From NCBI GenBank assembly GCA_028284005.1, contig JANQSO010000012.1:54177-118176 (forward strand): DNA of 64,000 bases, written 5' to 3'. Below, piece after piece: positions 10,296 through 20,300 of this stretch (position 1 is the stretch's first letter; every line of letters begins with the position of its first letter). The position numbers and the translations under genes are program-made. Source of the DNA: Flavobacteriaceae bacterium (lineage in GTDB: Bacteria > Bacteroidota > Bacteroidia > Flavobacteriales > Flavobacteriaceae). A model generated the notes under the pieces. The model was not told the DNA's origin. It saw nothing but the letters and a program-made list of their open reading frames with translations, and did not search any database.

Positions 10296-11261
10296 TTGAA
10301 CACCTCTTTAACCAAATTCTTAAAGATTGCTGTCCCTCTTGGTCTTGGGGTCTTTTTAATTTGGTATTCTTATTCAAGGTTTTCTCCGGAACAACTTACC
10401 GAGATCAAGGTCCATTTTGAAAATGCCAATTACGGTTTTATCATTTTGGCAGTATCTTTTAGTGTCCTTAGCCATATATCACGCGCATACCGTTGGAACT
10501 TCATGCTTGAACCTTTGGGGTACCGGCCTAAACTGCTCAATAATTTCATGGCAGTTTATATTGCATATCTTATGAATATATTCATCCCTAAAAGTGGTGA
10601 GGTGTCCAGGGCTGTAGTTATTAATAAATACGAAAATGTACCTTTCGACAATGCATTTGGCACCATCATTTCCGAAAGGGTTATAGATGTGATATTCCTG
10701 TTTGGATTTACTCTTATCGCACTATTGCTTCAGTTTGATGTTCTCTTTGCCTATTTGTCTGAAAATATTCCCACTTCAAAAATAGTTTACGCTTTAGGAG
10801 GACTTGCAGTACTTATGTTTGTATTCTTTTTATTTCTGAAGTTTTCAAAATCGAAGTTGAAACAAAAGTTAAAACAGTTTTTCAACGGATTGAAAGATGG
10901 AGTTTTCAGCGTCCTTAAAATGAAGAAAAAAAGAGCTTTTATTATACATACGTTTATTATTTGGGGATTGTATCTGCTTTCATTTTATACTGCCACATTC
11001 GCTTTAGAAGAAACATCTACCATATCTATAGCCACACTTATTATTACCTTTGTAGTGGGGAGCTTTTCTTTTGCATTTACAAATAGTGGTTTTGGCTCAT
11101 ATCCTTTTTTTGTGGCAGGAATATTGGCCGTTTTTGGTATTGCCGAAACTTTAGGAACTGCCTTTGGGTGGATCGTGTGGACCTCAAATATTGCATCTAT
11201 TATCTTTTTTGGGGGACTTTCCTTTTTTATGCTACCGGTTTACAATAAGCTTAAAAAGTAG
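10296..11261 (+). CDS. Flippase-like integral membrane protein (UPF0104/LPG synthase TM family)
   Basis: This 321-residue inner-membrane protein has about eight hydrophobic helices and the family's conserved patterns, such as SHISRAYRW, FIPKSGEVSRAVV and FTNSGFGSYPFF. The family includes the membrane part of lysylphosphatidylglycerol synthase and probable lipid or polyprenyl-sugar flippases. No aminoacyl-transferase domain is present. The start is TTG at 10296, one base after the panD stop; the next usable ATG would remove conserved helices. Substrate is unknown. The link to panCD is positional and probably not functional. Confidence 0.82.
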   Translation: MNTSLTKFLKIAVPLGLGVFLIWYSYSRFSPEQLTEIKVHFENANYGFIILAVSFSVLSHISRAYRWNFMLEPLGYRPKLLNNFMAVYIAYLMNIFIPKSGEVSRAVVINKYENVPFDNAFGTIISERVIDVIFLFGFTLIALLLQFDVLFAYLSENIPTSKIVYALGGLAVLMFVFFLFLKFSKSKLKQKLKQFFNGLKDGVFSVLKMKKKRAFIIHTFIIWGLYLLSFYTATFALEETSTISIATLIITFVVGSFSFAFTNSGFGSYPFFVAGILAVFGIAETLGTAFGWIVWTSNIASIIFFGGLSFFMLPVYNKLKK

Positions 11262-11325
11262 TTTTATCAGGAAAGCATCCCAATTTCAAAATTTACTATC
11301 TTTCCAAATTCAAAAAATATCTTTT

Positions 11326-12480
11326 ATGAAGAAATTAATTTTGCTTTCTATTTGCTTTCTAAGTAGTTTTTCATTGTTGTCCCAATCTAAGATTATTTAT
11401 GAAGAATTCGATTCGTATAAATTGGATGAGACACGAAAGTTAAAAATTCAACTTCCCCGGGATTACGAAACAAATACAGAAAAAGTATATCCCATTGTAG
11501 TAGTACTTGATGCGAACTACCTTTTTGAGCCCGTTGCCGGAAATGTTGATTATTTTGGATATTGGGAAGATATGCCGGAATCCATAGTAGTGGGTATCAT
11601 GCAAGGAGACGGCCGTTATGAAGATTGTGACTATGACGACACCAATTTTTTGCCAGCAGATAAGGGTGCGGATTTCTTTGAATTTATTGGCTTAGAATTG
11701 ATCCCCTATATCGATGAGAACTTCAGGACAGCCAAATTCATAATTGCTGTAGGGCATGATTTTACCGCAAACTTCATTAATTATTACCTGTTCAAGGATC
11801 CACCGCTATTTAATGGTTATATAGCTTTAAGCCCGGACCCTGCACCAATGATGGATGATCGCCTTCCGGCACGTATCCCTGAGATAAGGTCCAAAATCTT
11901 TTATTACTTGGCTACCGGTACAGATGACATAAAAGACCTCATGGAAAATGCGGAACGCACGAACATGCTTTTAAAACATCTTAAAAATGATAATTTTAAT
12001 TACTACTATGATAATTTTGAAGGCGCTACACATTATTCGTTAGTGGCTAGAGCGATCCCATCAGCAATGGAAAAGATCTTTTCTGTCTATAGGCCTATTA
12101 GCAAGCAGGAATATACAGACGTGCTTTTAAAAATGGAAACGCCCATTCATCAATATTTGGTGGATAAATATAAGACCATAGAGGACCTTTTTGGGCTTAC
12201 CAATACAATTCGTGTGAATGATTTCATTGCTGTGTGTAAAGCTTCAGAAAAGAGAAAACAATGGGAGTCACTTCGCGATATTGCCACAATGGCAAAGAAA
12301 CAATACCCGGATACGGTTTTAGGAGATTTTTATCTGGCACGTTATTACGAAGAGACCGGTGATCCTAAAAAAGCAATGCGTACCTATCAGGGGGCTTTCG
12401 ATAAAGAGGAAGTAGATTTTATTACCATTGACCTAATGCTGGACAAAGCCGATAAGATCAAAGATGATTTCGGATACTAG
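11326..12480 (+). CDS. Secreted esterase-fold protein lacking the catalytic serine
   Basis: A 384-residue protein with a signal peptide (1-20) and the fold of enterochelin-esterase-like alpha/beta hydrolases. It has VYPIVVVLDANYLF as the first core strand, EDMPESIVVGI, and an elbow region at 143-146. The elbow reads GHDFTAN where active relatives have G-H-S-x-G-G, so the nucleophile is Asp145 rather than Ser. The late histidine (GATHYSL) is retained. About 90 C-terminal residues look helical and TPR-like. The longer frame from 11164 overlaps the flippase gene and lacks a signal peptide, so ATG 11326 was chosen. It may be a non-catalytic binding protein. Confidence 0.75.
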   Translation: MKKLILLSICFLSSFSLLSQSKIIYEEFDSYKLDETRKLKIQLPRDYETNTEKVYPIVVVLDANYLFEPVAGNVDYFGYWEDMPESIVVGIMQGDGRYEDCDYDDTNFLPADKGADFFEFIGLELIPYIDENFRTAKFIIAVGHDFTANFINYYLFKDPPLFNGYIALSPDPAPMMDDRLPARIPEIRSKIFYYLATGTDDIKDLMENAERTNMLLKHLKNDNFNYYYDNFEGATHYSLVARAIPSAMEKIFSVYRPISKQEYTDVLLKMETPIHQYLVDKYKTIEDLFGLTNTIRVNDFIAVCKASEKRKQWESLRDIATMAKKQYPDTVLGDFYLARYYEETGDPKKAMRTYQGAFDKEEVDFITIDLMLDKADKIKDDFGY

Positions 12481-12658
12481 TTTTTCCTTAAAATAAACCC
12501 TCCACAGTATAAACTCTGAAGGGTTCTTTGGTTAGTTAGTTTTTTATAGTCAGCCTTAATTACTCCTCAATAATATTTTGCTATCTATAGCGCTAAGATA
12601 TTTTTAAATTATCTTTTATGAAATACGTATTAACACTAATATTTTAGCAGACCAAATT

Positions 12659-14020
12659 ATGGCCAAAACAAAAACCACTTTTTTTTGTCAAAATTGCGGA
12701 GCGCAATTTGCTAAGTGGCAAGGGCAGTGTACCTCGTGTAAAGAATGGAATACCATTGCCGAAGAGATACTGCAAAAACCTGAAAAAGTTTCGTGGAAAT
12801 CTGACAAAAGCAGTACTAAACGTGTTTCCAAACCACAAAGGATTTCAGAAATTTCATCTCAAACCGAAACACGGTTAGATACTAAAAACAAAGAGCTCAA
12901 CAGGGTTTTGGGAGGTGGCCTTGTTCCCGGATCACTTACTCTATTGGGTGGTGAGCCCGGAATTGGAAAAAGTACATTAATGCTTCAAATTGCATTACAA
13001 TTACCTTATAAGACCTTATACGTTTCGGGAGAAGAAAGCGCACAACAAATTAAAATGCGTGCGGACCGCATCCAATCGGGTTCCTCAACTTGCTTTATTT
13101 TAACAGAAACAAAGACACAAAATATCTTTCGCCAAATAGAAGAAATTCAACCGGATATAGTAGTGATAGATTCTATCCAGACCCTTCATACAGATTATAT
13201 AGAAAGTAGCGCCGGAAGTATTTCGCAGATAAGGGAGACCACGACAGAGCTTATAAAATTTGCCAAGGAAACAGCCACGCCCGTTATTTTAATTGGACAC
13301 ATTACCAAGGACGGTAATATCGCCGGGCCCAAGATCCTGGAACATATGGTAGATACCGTGCTTCAGTTTGAAGGAGATCGCAATCATATTTACAGGATCC
13401 TTCGTGCCAACAAAAACCGTTTTGGCAGTACTCACGAATTAGGTATCTATGAAATGCAAGGCAGTGGTTTACGAGAAGTAAGCAATCCTTCAGAAATATT
13501 GATTTCAAAGAATGAAGAAGACCTCAGCGGAACAGCGGTCTCCGCAACCTTAGAAGGCATGCGGCCCCTAATGATAGAAATTCAGGCGCTGGTAAGTACT
13601 GCCGTATATGGTACTCCTCAGCGCAGTGCAACCGGTTATAATGCAAAACGATTGAATATGATCCTTGCCGTATTGGAAAAGCGTGCCGGATTTAAATTAG
13701 GAGCCAAAGACGTATTTTTAAATATCACCGGAGGCATTACCGTGGATGACCCGGCAATAGACCTGGCAGTTGTAGCTGCAGTGTTATCGTCAAACATTGA
13801 TATTGCCATTGACAAATCCATGTGTTTTGCAGCAGAAATAGGATTGGCCGGTGAAGTTCGTCCCGTTACAAGAGTGGATCAACGAATTTTAGAAGCCCAA
13901 AAACTGGGATATACCAGTATTATTATTTCGAAATACTGTAAAATAGAAAGGAGCAACTATACAATTAGTATTATTAAAGTTACGAAAGTACATGATGTAG
14001 TGCATTACCTTTTTGGTTAA
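12659..14020 (+). CDS. radA: DNA repair protein RadA
   Basis: This 453-residue ATPase processes recombination intermediates and speeds branch migration in RecA-mediated repair. The order is a four-cysteine zinc finger (Cys10, 13, 24, 27), a RecA-like ATPase with Walker A GGEPGIGKS near 97-105, the RadA signature KNRFGSTHELG, and a C-terminal Lon-protease-like domain without protease function. It is complete. It ends tail to tail with the aldo/keto reductase: the two stop codons share the palindrome TTAA at 14017-14020. Confidence 0.97.
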   Translation: MAKTKTTFFCQNCGAQFAKWQGQCTSCKEWNTIAEEILQKPEKVSWKSDKSSTKRVSKPQRISEISSQTETRLDTKNKELNRVLGGGLVPGSLTLLGGEPGIGKSTLMLQIALQLPYKTLYVSGEESAQQIKMRADRIQSGSSTCFILTETKTQNIFRQIEEIQPDIVVIDSIQTLHTDYIESSAGSISQIRETTTELIKFAKETATPVILIGHITKDGNIAGPKILEHMVDTVLQFEGDRNHIYRILRANKNRFGSTHELGIYEMQGSGLREVSNPSEILISKNEEDLSGTAVSATLEGMRPLMIEIQALVSTAVYGTPQRSATGYNAKRLNMILAVLEKRAGFKLGAKDVFLNITGGITVDDPAIDLAVVAAVLSSNIDIAIDKSMCFAAEIGLAGEVRPVTRVDQRILEAQKLGYTSIIISKYCKIERSNYTISIIKVTKVHDVVHYLFG

Positions 14021-15057
14021 GGCGCCGGATTTGGCATTCTATTGTGTACCTGTTCAATCTCCCTTAAATTTTCTGGTGAAAGGTTTACATTCACACTGTC
14101 AATATTCTCTGATAGCTGTGCCAATGAGGTCGCCCCAATGATCGTGGATGTTATAAAAGGTTGTTGCTGTACAAAAGCAAGGCTCATTTGGGCCAGACTC
14201 AAACCGTATTTTTTGGCTATTTTATGATATTGTTGTGTTGCTTCAAAAGAGCCCTCTCCATGATATCTTGAATAATTGGGAAACAAAGTAACCCTTGCCG
14301 TGGCGGGAGTCGCACCATTCAAATATTTTCCGGAGAGCATTCCAAAGGCTAAAGGAGAATATGCTAAATACCCTACATTTTCCCGGAACAAAACTTCTGT
14401 TAAACCAACTTCGTCTCGCCTTTGTAATAAGTTGTAAGAGTTTTGAACTGATACCATTTTTAATTTTCCTTTGCGATGTTCTTCCATATATCGCATTATT
14501 CCAAAAGGCGTTTCGTTGGACAATCCAATATGTCTTATTTTACCTTGCTTTACAAAGGTTTCTAGTCTATCAAGTATATCTCCTATATTATCTTCCCATT
14601 GTTGGTTAGCCGCATATTTATAATCACGAACTCCAAAGATATTTACAGCACGTTCTGGCCAATGTAATTGATATAAATCTATATAATCTGTTTGTAGTCT
14701 TTTTAGGCTTTTATGTAACGCATCTTCTAAAGAATTAGCACTAAAATCTAAGTGTTTACGAAGATCTTTAAAAATACCTCTCCCTGGTCCTGTTATTTTT
14801 GTAGCTAAGGTAATCTCACTTCGATTGTTTTTTTTTGCCAGCCAGGTTCCTATAAATTTTTCCGTCAACCCCTGTGTTTCCATTGTAAATGGAACAGCAT
14901 ACATCTCTGCGGTATCTATAAAATTAATTCCTTTGTCAATTGCAAAATCTAATTGCTCATGTGCATCATTTTCTGTGTTTTGACGACCAAAAGTCATTGT
15001 GCCAAGGCATATTTTACTTACTTCAAGCTGTGTATTCGGGAGGTTGGTATATTCCAT
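14017..15057 (-). CDS. Aldo/keto reductase (Tas-like)
   Basis: A 346-residue NADPH-dependent oxidoreductase of the aldo/keto reductase superfamily, close in style to E. coli Tas. The TIM-barrel catalytic residues are visible: Asp and Tyr in FIDTAEMYA, Lys in LATKITG and His in YIDLYQLHW. The C-terminal cofactor segment STIIGATSLAQLSENI is present. The longest frame opens with TTG at 15072. ATG 15057 (MEYTNLPNTQLEV) matches the family start and was chosen. The natural substrate is unknown. Confidence 0.9.
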   Translation of the reverse strand: MEYTNLPNTQLEVSKICLGTMTFGRQNTENDAHEQLDFAIDKGINFIDTAEMYAVPFTMETQGLTEKFIGTWLAKKNNRSEITLATKITGPGRGIFKDLRKHLDFSANSLEDALHKSLKRLQTDYIDLYQLHWPERAVNIFGVRDYKYAANQQWEDNIGDILDRLETFVKQGKIRHIGLSNETPFGIMRYMEEHRKGKLKMVSVQNSYNLLQRRDEVGLTEVLFRENVGYLAYSPLAFGMLSGKYLNGATPATARVTLFPNYSRYHGEGSFEATQQYHKIAKKYGLSLAQMSLAFVQQQPFITSTIIGATSLAQLSENIDSVNVNLSPENLREIEQVHNRMPNPAP

Positions 15058-15099
15058 AAAGTACTCTGGCAAGTTATAAAAAAGATGTTTTCGTATTGA

Positions 15100-16062
15100 T
15101 TATAATTCGTTTAATAATTTGGAGATCTCATCCAGTTTTGGTGTAAGGATCACTTCTATTCTCCTGTTCTTCGCTTTTCCTTCGGAAGAGGCATTGGAAG
15201 CAATAGGCGCATATTCTCCTCGTCCGGCAGCTGTTAGATTATCTTTAGGTATACCGGAGTTTTCGGTTAAAATAGAGACTATAGCTGTAGCTCTTTTTGT
15301 AGAAAGGTCCCAGTTATCTTTAATGTTTCCACTTCCGCCATAGGGTACATTGTCTGTATGGCCTTCTATAAGTACGGCGATCTCTTTATTTTGAGCCAAT
15401 ACTTTTCCTAAGGCTACCACTGCTTCCCTACCCCGGGCGTTCACTGCCCAGCTTCCACTTTCAAATAATAGTTTATTTTCCATGGAAACATATACTTTAC
15501 CATCACGTTGTTCTACAGTGAGGCCATTGCCTTCAAAATTTGTAAGTGCAGCCGAAATAGCATCTTTTAAAGCTTTCATTTTAGCATCTTTAGAGGCAAT
15601 AATACCTTCCAGTTCTTCTACTCGTTTTGAACGGGCCGCCAGATCCTTCTTTAACTTTTCAAGACGCTCGCTTTCCAAGGCCAATGCCTTTTCTTTTGCC
15701 TCGAGTTGTGTTAACAGATCTCGGTTACGTTCTAAATTTTCGGTAAGTGCGGAAGAGCTGTTTGCCTCTAAAGCATCATAAGAACTTTTTAATCTTTTGT
15801 ATTTGTTTTCGGAAGCTGCCAACTCCATTGCAAGGCGGCTTTTGTCAGCCTTTAGTGTTTCTATTTCCTTCCGAAGATTTGCAACCGTATATTTTTCTCC
15901 ATTCCCTTCCGTATCATCAAGTTGGGACATCAAAGATTCGTTTTCGGCTTTCAACAGGTCGTATTTGTTTTTCAGGTCATCGTAAATTTTTGAGGATACA
16001 CAGGAAGTAGTCATCGCGGCAATGACTGTTATAAAGAAAACTTGTTTTACAATTTTGTTCAT
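15100..16062 (-). CDS. OmpA-family peptidoglycan-binding lipoprotein with coiled coil
   Basis: A 320-residue envelope protein. The signal peptide ends MTTSC, making Cys21 the lipid anchor. Residues about 30-175 are charged heptad-rich coiled coil. Residues about 190-310 form an OmpA-like domain with the peptidoglycan contacts LIEGHTDNVPYG and GRGEYAPIASN plus KNRRIEVILTP. It probably tethers the outer membrane to the cell wall. It lies 24 bases after the DUF2255-like gene on the same strand and may be cotranscribed with xth. Confidence 0.9.
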   Translation of the reverse strand: MNKIVKQVFFITVIAAMTTSCVSSKIYDDLKNKYDLLKAENESLMSQLDDTEGNGEKYTVANLRKEIETLKADKSRLAMELAASENKYKRLKSSYDALEANSSSALTENLERNRDLLTQLEAKEKALALESERLEKLKKDLAARSKRVEELEGIIASKDAKMKALKDAISAALTNFEGNGLTVEQRDGKVYVSMENKLLFESGSWAVNARGREAVVALGKVLAQNKEIAVLIEGHTDNVPYGGSGNIKDNWDLSTKRATAIVSILTENSGIPKDNLTAAGRGEYAPIASNASSEGKAKNRRIEVILTPKLDEISKLLNEL

Positions 16063-16086
16063 TTCTATGGGGTTGTGGGGTTGTTT

Positions 16087-16464
16087 TTAATTTTCAGAAT
16101 AAAAAAATTCCATTGTATAATCAGCGTATTCGGGTTGACTTATCCCTTCTGAATAATATATATTTTCCGGTTCATTATATCTGGTGCGATAGGCTTCATT
16201 TATCAATGGGTGCATTTCTGAATTCTTGTTTAGTTTTTTTCCTTTTACTGAAATTATTTTATCTCCGTACTTCAATTGTCCTATTCCTGTTTCAATAAAA
16301 GCCGTAAACCAACTTCTCCTACTTTTATTCCAGCTTCTGGCAAAAATTCGTTCATTTACTGTGACCATCCAGATCTCCAGAAAAGTATCTCTTTGTGTTC
16401 CTCCTTTAATCTCTACATAATTATGAGTCTCCATATGAGCATAAATATCTTTTGGAAAACCCAT
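16087..16464 (-). CDS. DUF2255-like small protein
   Basis: A 125-residue cytosolic protein. The core TFLEIWMVTVNERIFARSW resembles DUF2255 proteins, which have a split-barrel fold related to flavin- or F420-binding enzymes. No catalytic residues can be assigned from sequence. The start lies four bases after the exonuclease III stop, so the two genes are likely translated from one mRNA. Family assignment is from pattern memory and is moderate. Confidence 0.6.
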   Translation of the reverse strand: MGFPKDIYAHMETHNYVEIKGGTQRDTFLEIWMVTVNERIFARSWNKSRRSWFTAFIETGIGQLKYGDKIISVKGKKLNKNSEMHPLINEAYRTRYNEPENIYYSEGISQPEYADYTMEFFYSEN

Positions 16465-16468
16465 GCCT

Positions 16469-17233
16469 TCAAAATTCCAATTCTACCAAATGAGGGCAAT
16501 GGTCACTATGGTGCGCTTCGGGTAATATAACGGCTCGTTTTAGATTTTCTTGCAGTGGCTGTGCAACCATATTATAGTCAATACGCCAACCTTTGTTGTT
16601 TGCACGGGAATTTGCACGGTAACTCCACCATGTGTAATTATGCGGCTCTTTATTGAAATAACGGAAAGAATCTATAAATCCGCTTGCAATAAAATTACCG
16701 ATCCACTCACGTTCTACCGGAAGGAAACCCGAAACATTCTTATTTCGAACCGGATCGTGGATATCGATCGCTTCATGACAAATATTATAGTCCCCGCAGA
16801 TTACCAGATTAGGAATTTCCTTTTTAAGTTGATCTATGTATTTTTGAAAGTCATCCATATATTTTAGCTTATTTGCTATACGGGCTTCATTGCTTCCACT
16901 GGGTAGGTACAAGCTCATAATTGATACTTTTTCAAAATCCAGGCGGATATTGCGGCCTTCAAAATCCATATAGTCTATCCCTGTACCGTATTCCACATGC
17001 TTAGGAGCTGTTTTAGAAAAAATTGCCACGCCACTATATCCTTTCTTTTGCGCACTGTACCAAAAGTGATGCGGATAGCCCGCGTTCTCAATTTCGGCAA
17101 CTTCAACCTGATCGATATTTGCTTTGGTTTCCTGGATGCAGACAACATCCGGGTCTGCAGTTTGAAGCCATTCAATAAAGCCTTTTCTCATTGCTGCCCG
17201 TATACCATTCACATTGTATGAAATTATCTTCAT
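16469..17233 (-). CDS. xth: Exodeoxyribonuclease III / AP endonuclease
   Basis: A 254-residue DNA repair nuclease that cuts at abasic sites and degrades 3' ends of duplex DNA. It begins MKIISYNVNGIRAA with the metal-site Asn, followed by VVCIQETKA (metal-binding Glu), ICGDYNICHEAID (catalytic Asp and Asn) and SDHCPHLVELEF (catalytic Asp-His). Every key residue of the family is present and the length is normal. It heads a short leftward set with the DUF2255-like and OmpA-family genes. Confidence 0.95.
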   Translation of the reverse strand: MKIISYNVNGIRAAMRKGFIEWLQTADPDVVCIQETKANIDQVEVAEIENAGYPHHFWYSAQKKGYSGVAIFSKTAPKHVEYGTGIDYMDFEGRNIRLDFEKVSIMSLYLPSGSNEARIANKLKYMDDFQKYIDQLKKEIPNLVICGDYNICHEAIDIHDPVRNKNVSGFLPVEREWIGNFIASGFIDSFRYFNKEPHNYTWWSYRANSRANNKGWRIDYNMVAQPLQENLKRAVILPEAHHSDHCPHLVELEF

Positions 17234-17356
17234 ATAAGCTGTTTTATATAATTCCCACTAAATTAAATAACATTGTATTTTTACAAGGAACATCGCCAAA
17301 AAGATTTTAAAAAACAATCAACAAAATAAACCGCGCTGTGTTAAGTTGTATACCTA

Positions 17357-20300
17357 ATGAAGTTATATCTTATTCTTTTAATGTTCTTTGTCGCTAGTTT
17401 AGGCTTTGCGCAAGATATTTCTTCAAATTATCGCAGCAAGAAAGTAGCCGTCAGTGATACTATTGTAATTGACAGTGTAAGTATAAATCCCGCTCGATTT
17501 CAAATAATGGGCAGTACCGGAGAAATACTCGATTCTTTAGGCTATGAGATCGACTACAAAAAAGGAATCCTGATCCTTTCAGAAGATGTAAAGCTGTCCC
17601 AGGACTCAATTACAGTAAATTATCTTCGCTACCCCAATTTCTTAACTAAGGATTATTACGAATTCGATTCTAAAATCATTGTCGAAAATTCCGGGGCTAT
17701 CGATAAATTGTATTCTTTGGAAGAAAGTAACGTACAAAGAGAGTTTACTCCTTTTGAAGGTTTAAATACTGTGGGGAGTATCTCCAGAGGAGTTACTATC
17801 GGTAACAATCAAAACGCTGTCGTAAACTCTCAACTGGATCTACAGATCACCGGAAAACTAAGTGATAAGGTTTCCATTAGAGCTTCTATACAAGATGCTA
17901 ATATACCAACACAGGAAGGAGGTTACTCTCAGAGTCTGGATGAGTTCGACCAAATCTTTATAGAGTTATACGGCAAAAATTGGAACATACGTGCCGGAGA
18001 TGTTGACCTTCAAAATCAAGAAAGTTATTTTGGAAGATTCAATAAAAAGGTACAGGGAATTTCTTTAGGAGGGACCTTTACACATAATGACGGTTCCAGA
18101 ACAAGTGCTTTCGCATCCGGAGCTTTGGTACGAGGAGTCTTTGCCGAAAGTAAATTCACAGGCCAGGAAGGTAATCAGGGGCCTTATAAATTGGTAGGCC
18201 CTAATGGCGAACTTTTTATTCTAATAGTTTCAGGGAGTGAGCGTGTGTATGTGAATGGCTTACTTTTAAAGCGTGGAGAGAATGAAGACTATGTAATTGA
18301 CTACAATGCCGGAGAGTTAAAATTTAACCCTACCTATCCTATCAATGCCAACATGAGAATTAGCGTAGAGTATCAATATACAGACAGGAACTATACGCGC
18401 TTCATTGGATATGGAGGGGGAAACTACAGTAATGATAAACTAGATCTGGGTGTTTACCTTTATTCTGAAAGCGATGCAAAAAATCAACCCTTGCAACAAA
18501 ACCTATCTGAAGAACAGGTAACTATCTTACAAGCTGCAGGAGACAATATGGAAGCAATGACTGCACCTTCTGCAGTACCGGACACGTTTTCGGAAAATAA
18601 AATCTTATACAAGAAAGAAACTGTAAGCGGTGTTGAAGTGTTTGTTTTTTCCAGTGACCCTAATGATGAACTCTTTAGTGTGCGATTTACATTAGTAGGT
18701 GATAATGCAGGTAATTATATTGTTAGTGATAGCAATGCCATTAGCCGGATCTTTGAGTATGTTCCTCCCGTAAATGGAATACCACAGGGTAACTACGAAC
18801 CCATTATTCAATTGACCGCGCCAACAAGATTACAGATTGGAGGCATTAACGGTAGTTACCGCCCTTCTGCAAAGACTAACATTGCTTTTGAGGTTGCGGG
18901 AAGTAAAAATGACCTCAATTTATTCTCTGAAATCGATGATGGAAACAATGAAGGGTTTGCAGGCAGGGTCGCAGCTCAACATACACTTATAACCACTGCA
19001 GATTCTTTAAAGATAAATGGCTTTGCGTCGATGGATTATGTGAATGAAGATTTCAGAAATATTGAAAGGACTTACAATATCGAATTTAATCGCGACTGGA
19101 ATCTTATAAATCCAATGGGAAATCAAACATTCTTAATTTCAGGAATAGAAGCTTTTCACCCAAGGAAAGGGGGAGGGCGATACGAGTTTCAGAACCTGGA
19201 ATTTTCAGAAAATTTCAGTGGCTCCCGACATGTAATGACTTCTAATATGCAGTTTGGTAAACTAAAAGTTCAAACTCATGGAAGTTATTTAAAAAGCGAA
19301 GGTGATTCTTTGGATTCGAAATTCTTTCGGTTAAATAATACTACTATTTATGGCTTAAAAAAAGCCTGGATCGGTGGAAAAGTAAACTTTGAAGATAACC
19401 AGATACGCAATATCCGCAATGACAGTTTAACACTTGCGACCCAAAAATATAACGCATTTGAAATATTTTCGGGTATTGGTGACAGCACTAAAATTTTTGT
19501 TGAGGCCGGGTATAGGTTTCAGGTAAATGATAGTGTTCGTAGTTCTGTCTTACAAAAAGTAAATACCTCCAACACCTATTTTGTAAAATCGCGGCTTATC
19601 AACAGTAAAAATTCAAAACTATCTCTGTTTGCAAACTATCGCGTTTTAAAAGATGAAGATGGAGAGGATGAAGATGAGAAATCACTTAATTCGCAAATAC
19701 TGTATAATCAAAGCTTATTTAACGGAGGTATCAATATCAATACTTCTTTAGCTTCAAACAATGGAGTTATTCCGCAACAGGAATTTACTTATGTTAAAGT
19801 AGAGCCGGGAGAGGGGATTTTTACCTGGATAGATTATAACAATAATGGAATACAGGACCTGGAAGAATTTGAAGTAGCTCAATTTCAGGATGAAGCAGAA
19901 TATGTCCGTATTTTGTTGCCTAACCAGATCTTTTTAAAAATTAGGGAGAATAAATTCAGCCAAATCATCACTCTAAATCCCAGAGCCTGGGAAAACAGTA
20001 CAGGGTTTAAGAAGTTCTTGTCACATTTTTACAATCAAACTTCTTATGTATTGGATCGAAAAGTAGAACGAAAAAATGAAGGCTTAAATATTAATCCTTT
20101 TGAAGATGGTGGTGATGAACAACTGGGCCTGGTTTCAAATTTCAGGAACGCATTATTCTTTAATCGTGGAAAGCAAAAGTATACCACGAGCTATAGTTAT
20201 ATTACAACATCGAGTAACAATCTGCTTTCTTTAGGTTTACAAAAAAACAAACTGGAAAGTCATCAATTGAGCTTTAACCATAAATTTTTGGAAAGCTGGG

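Noticed and set aside
11164..11325. Longer N-terminus of the esterase-fold protein
   Set aside because: It overlaps the 3' end of the flippase-like gene in another frame and hides a clear signal peptide that begins at 11326.
12496..12525. Possible terminator hairpin AACCCT...AGGGTT after the esterase-fold gene
   Set aside because: The stem is only 6 bp with a large loop and the following T-run is interrupted; support is too weak for a feature.
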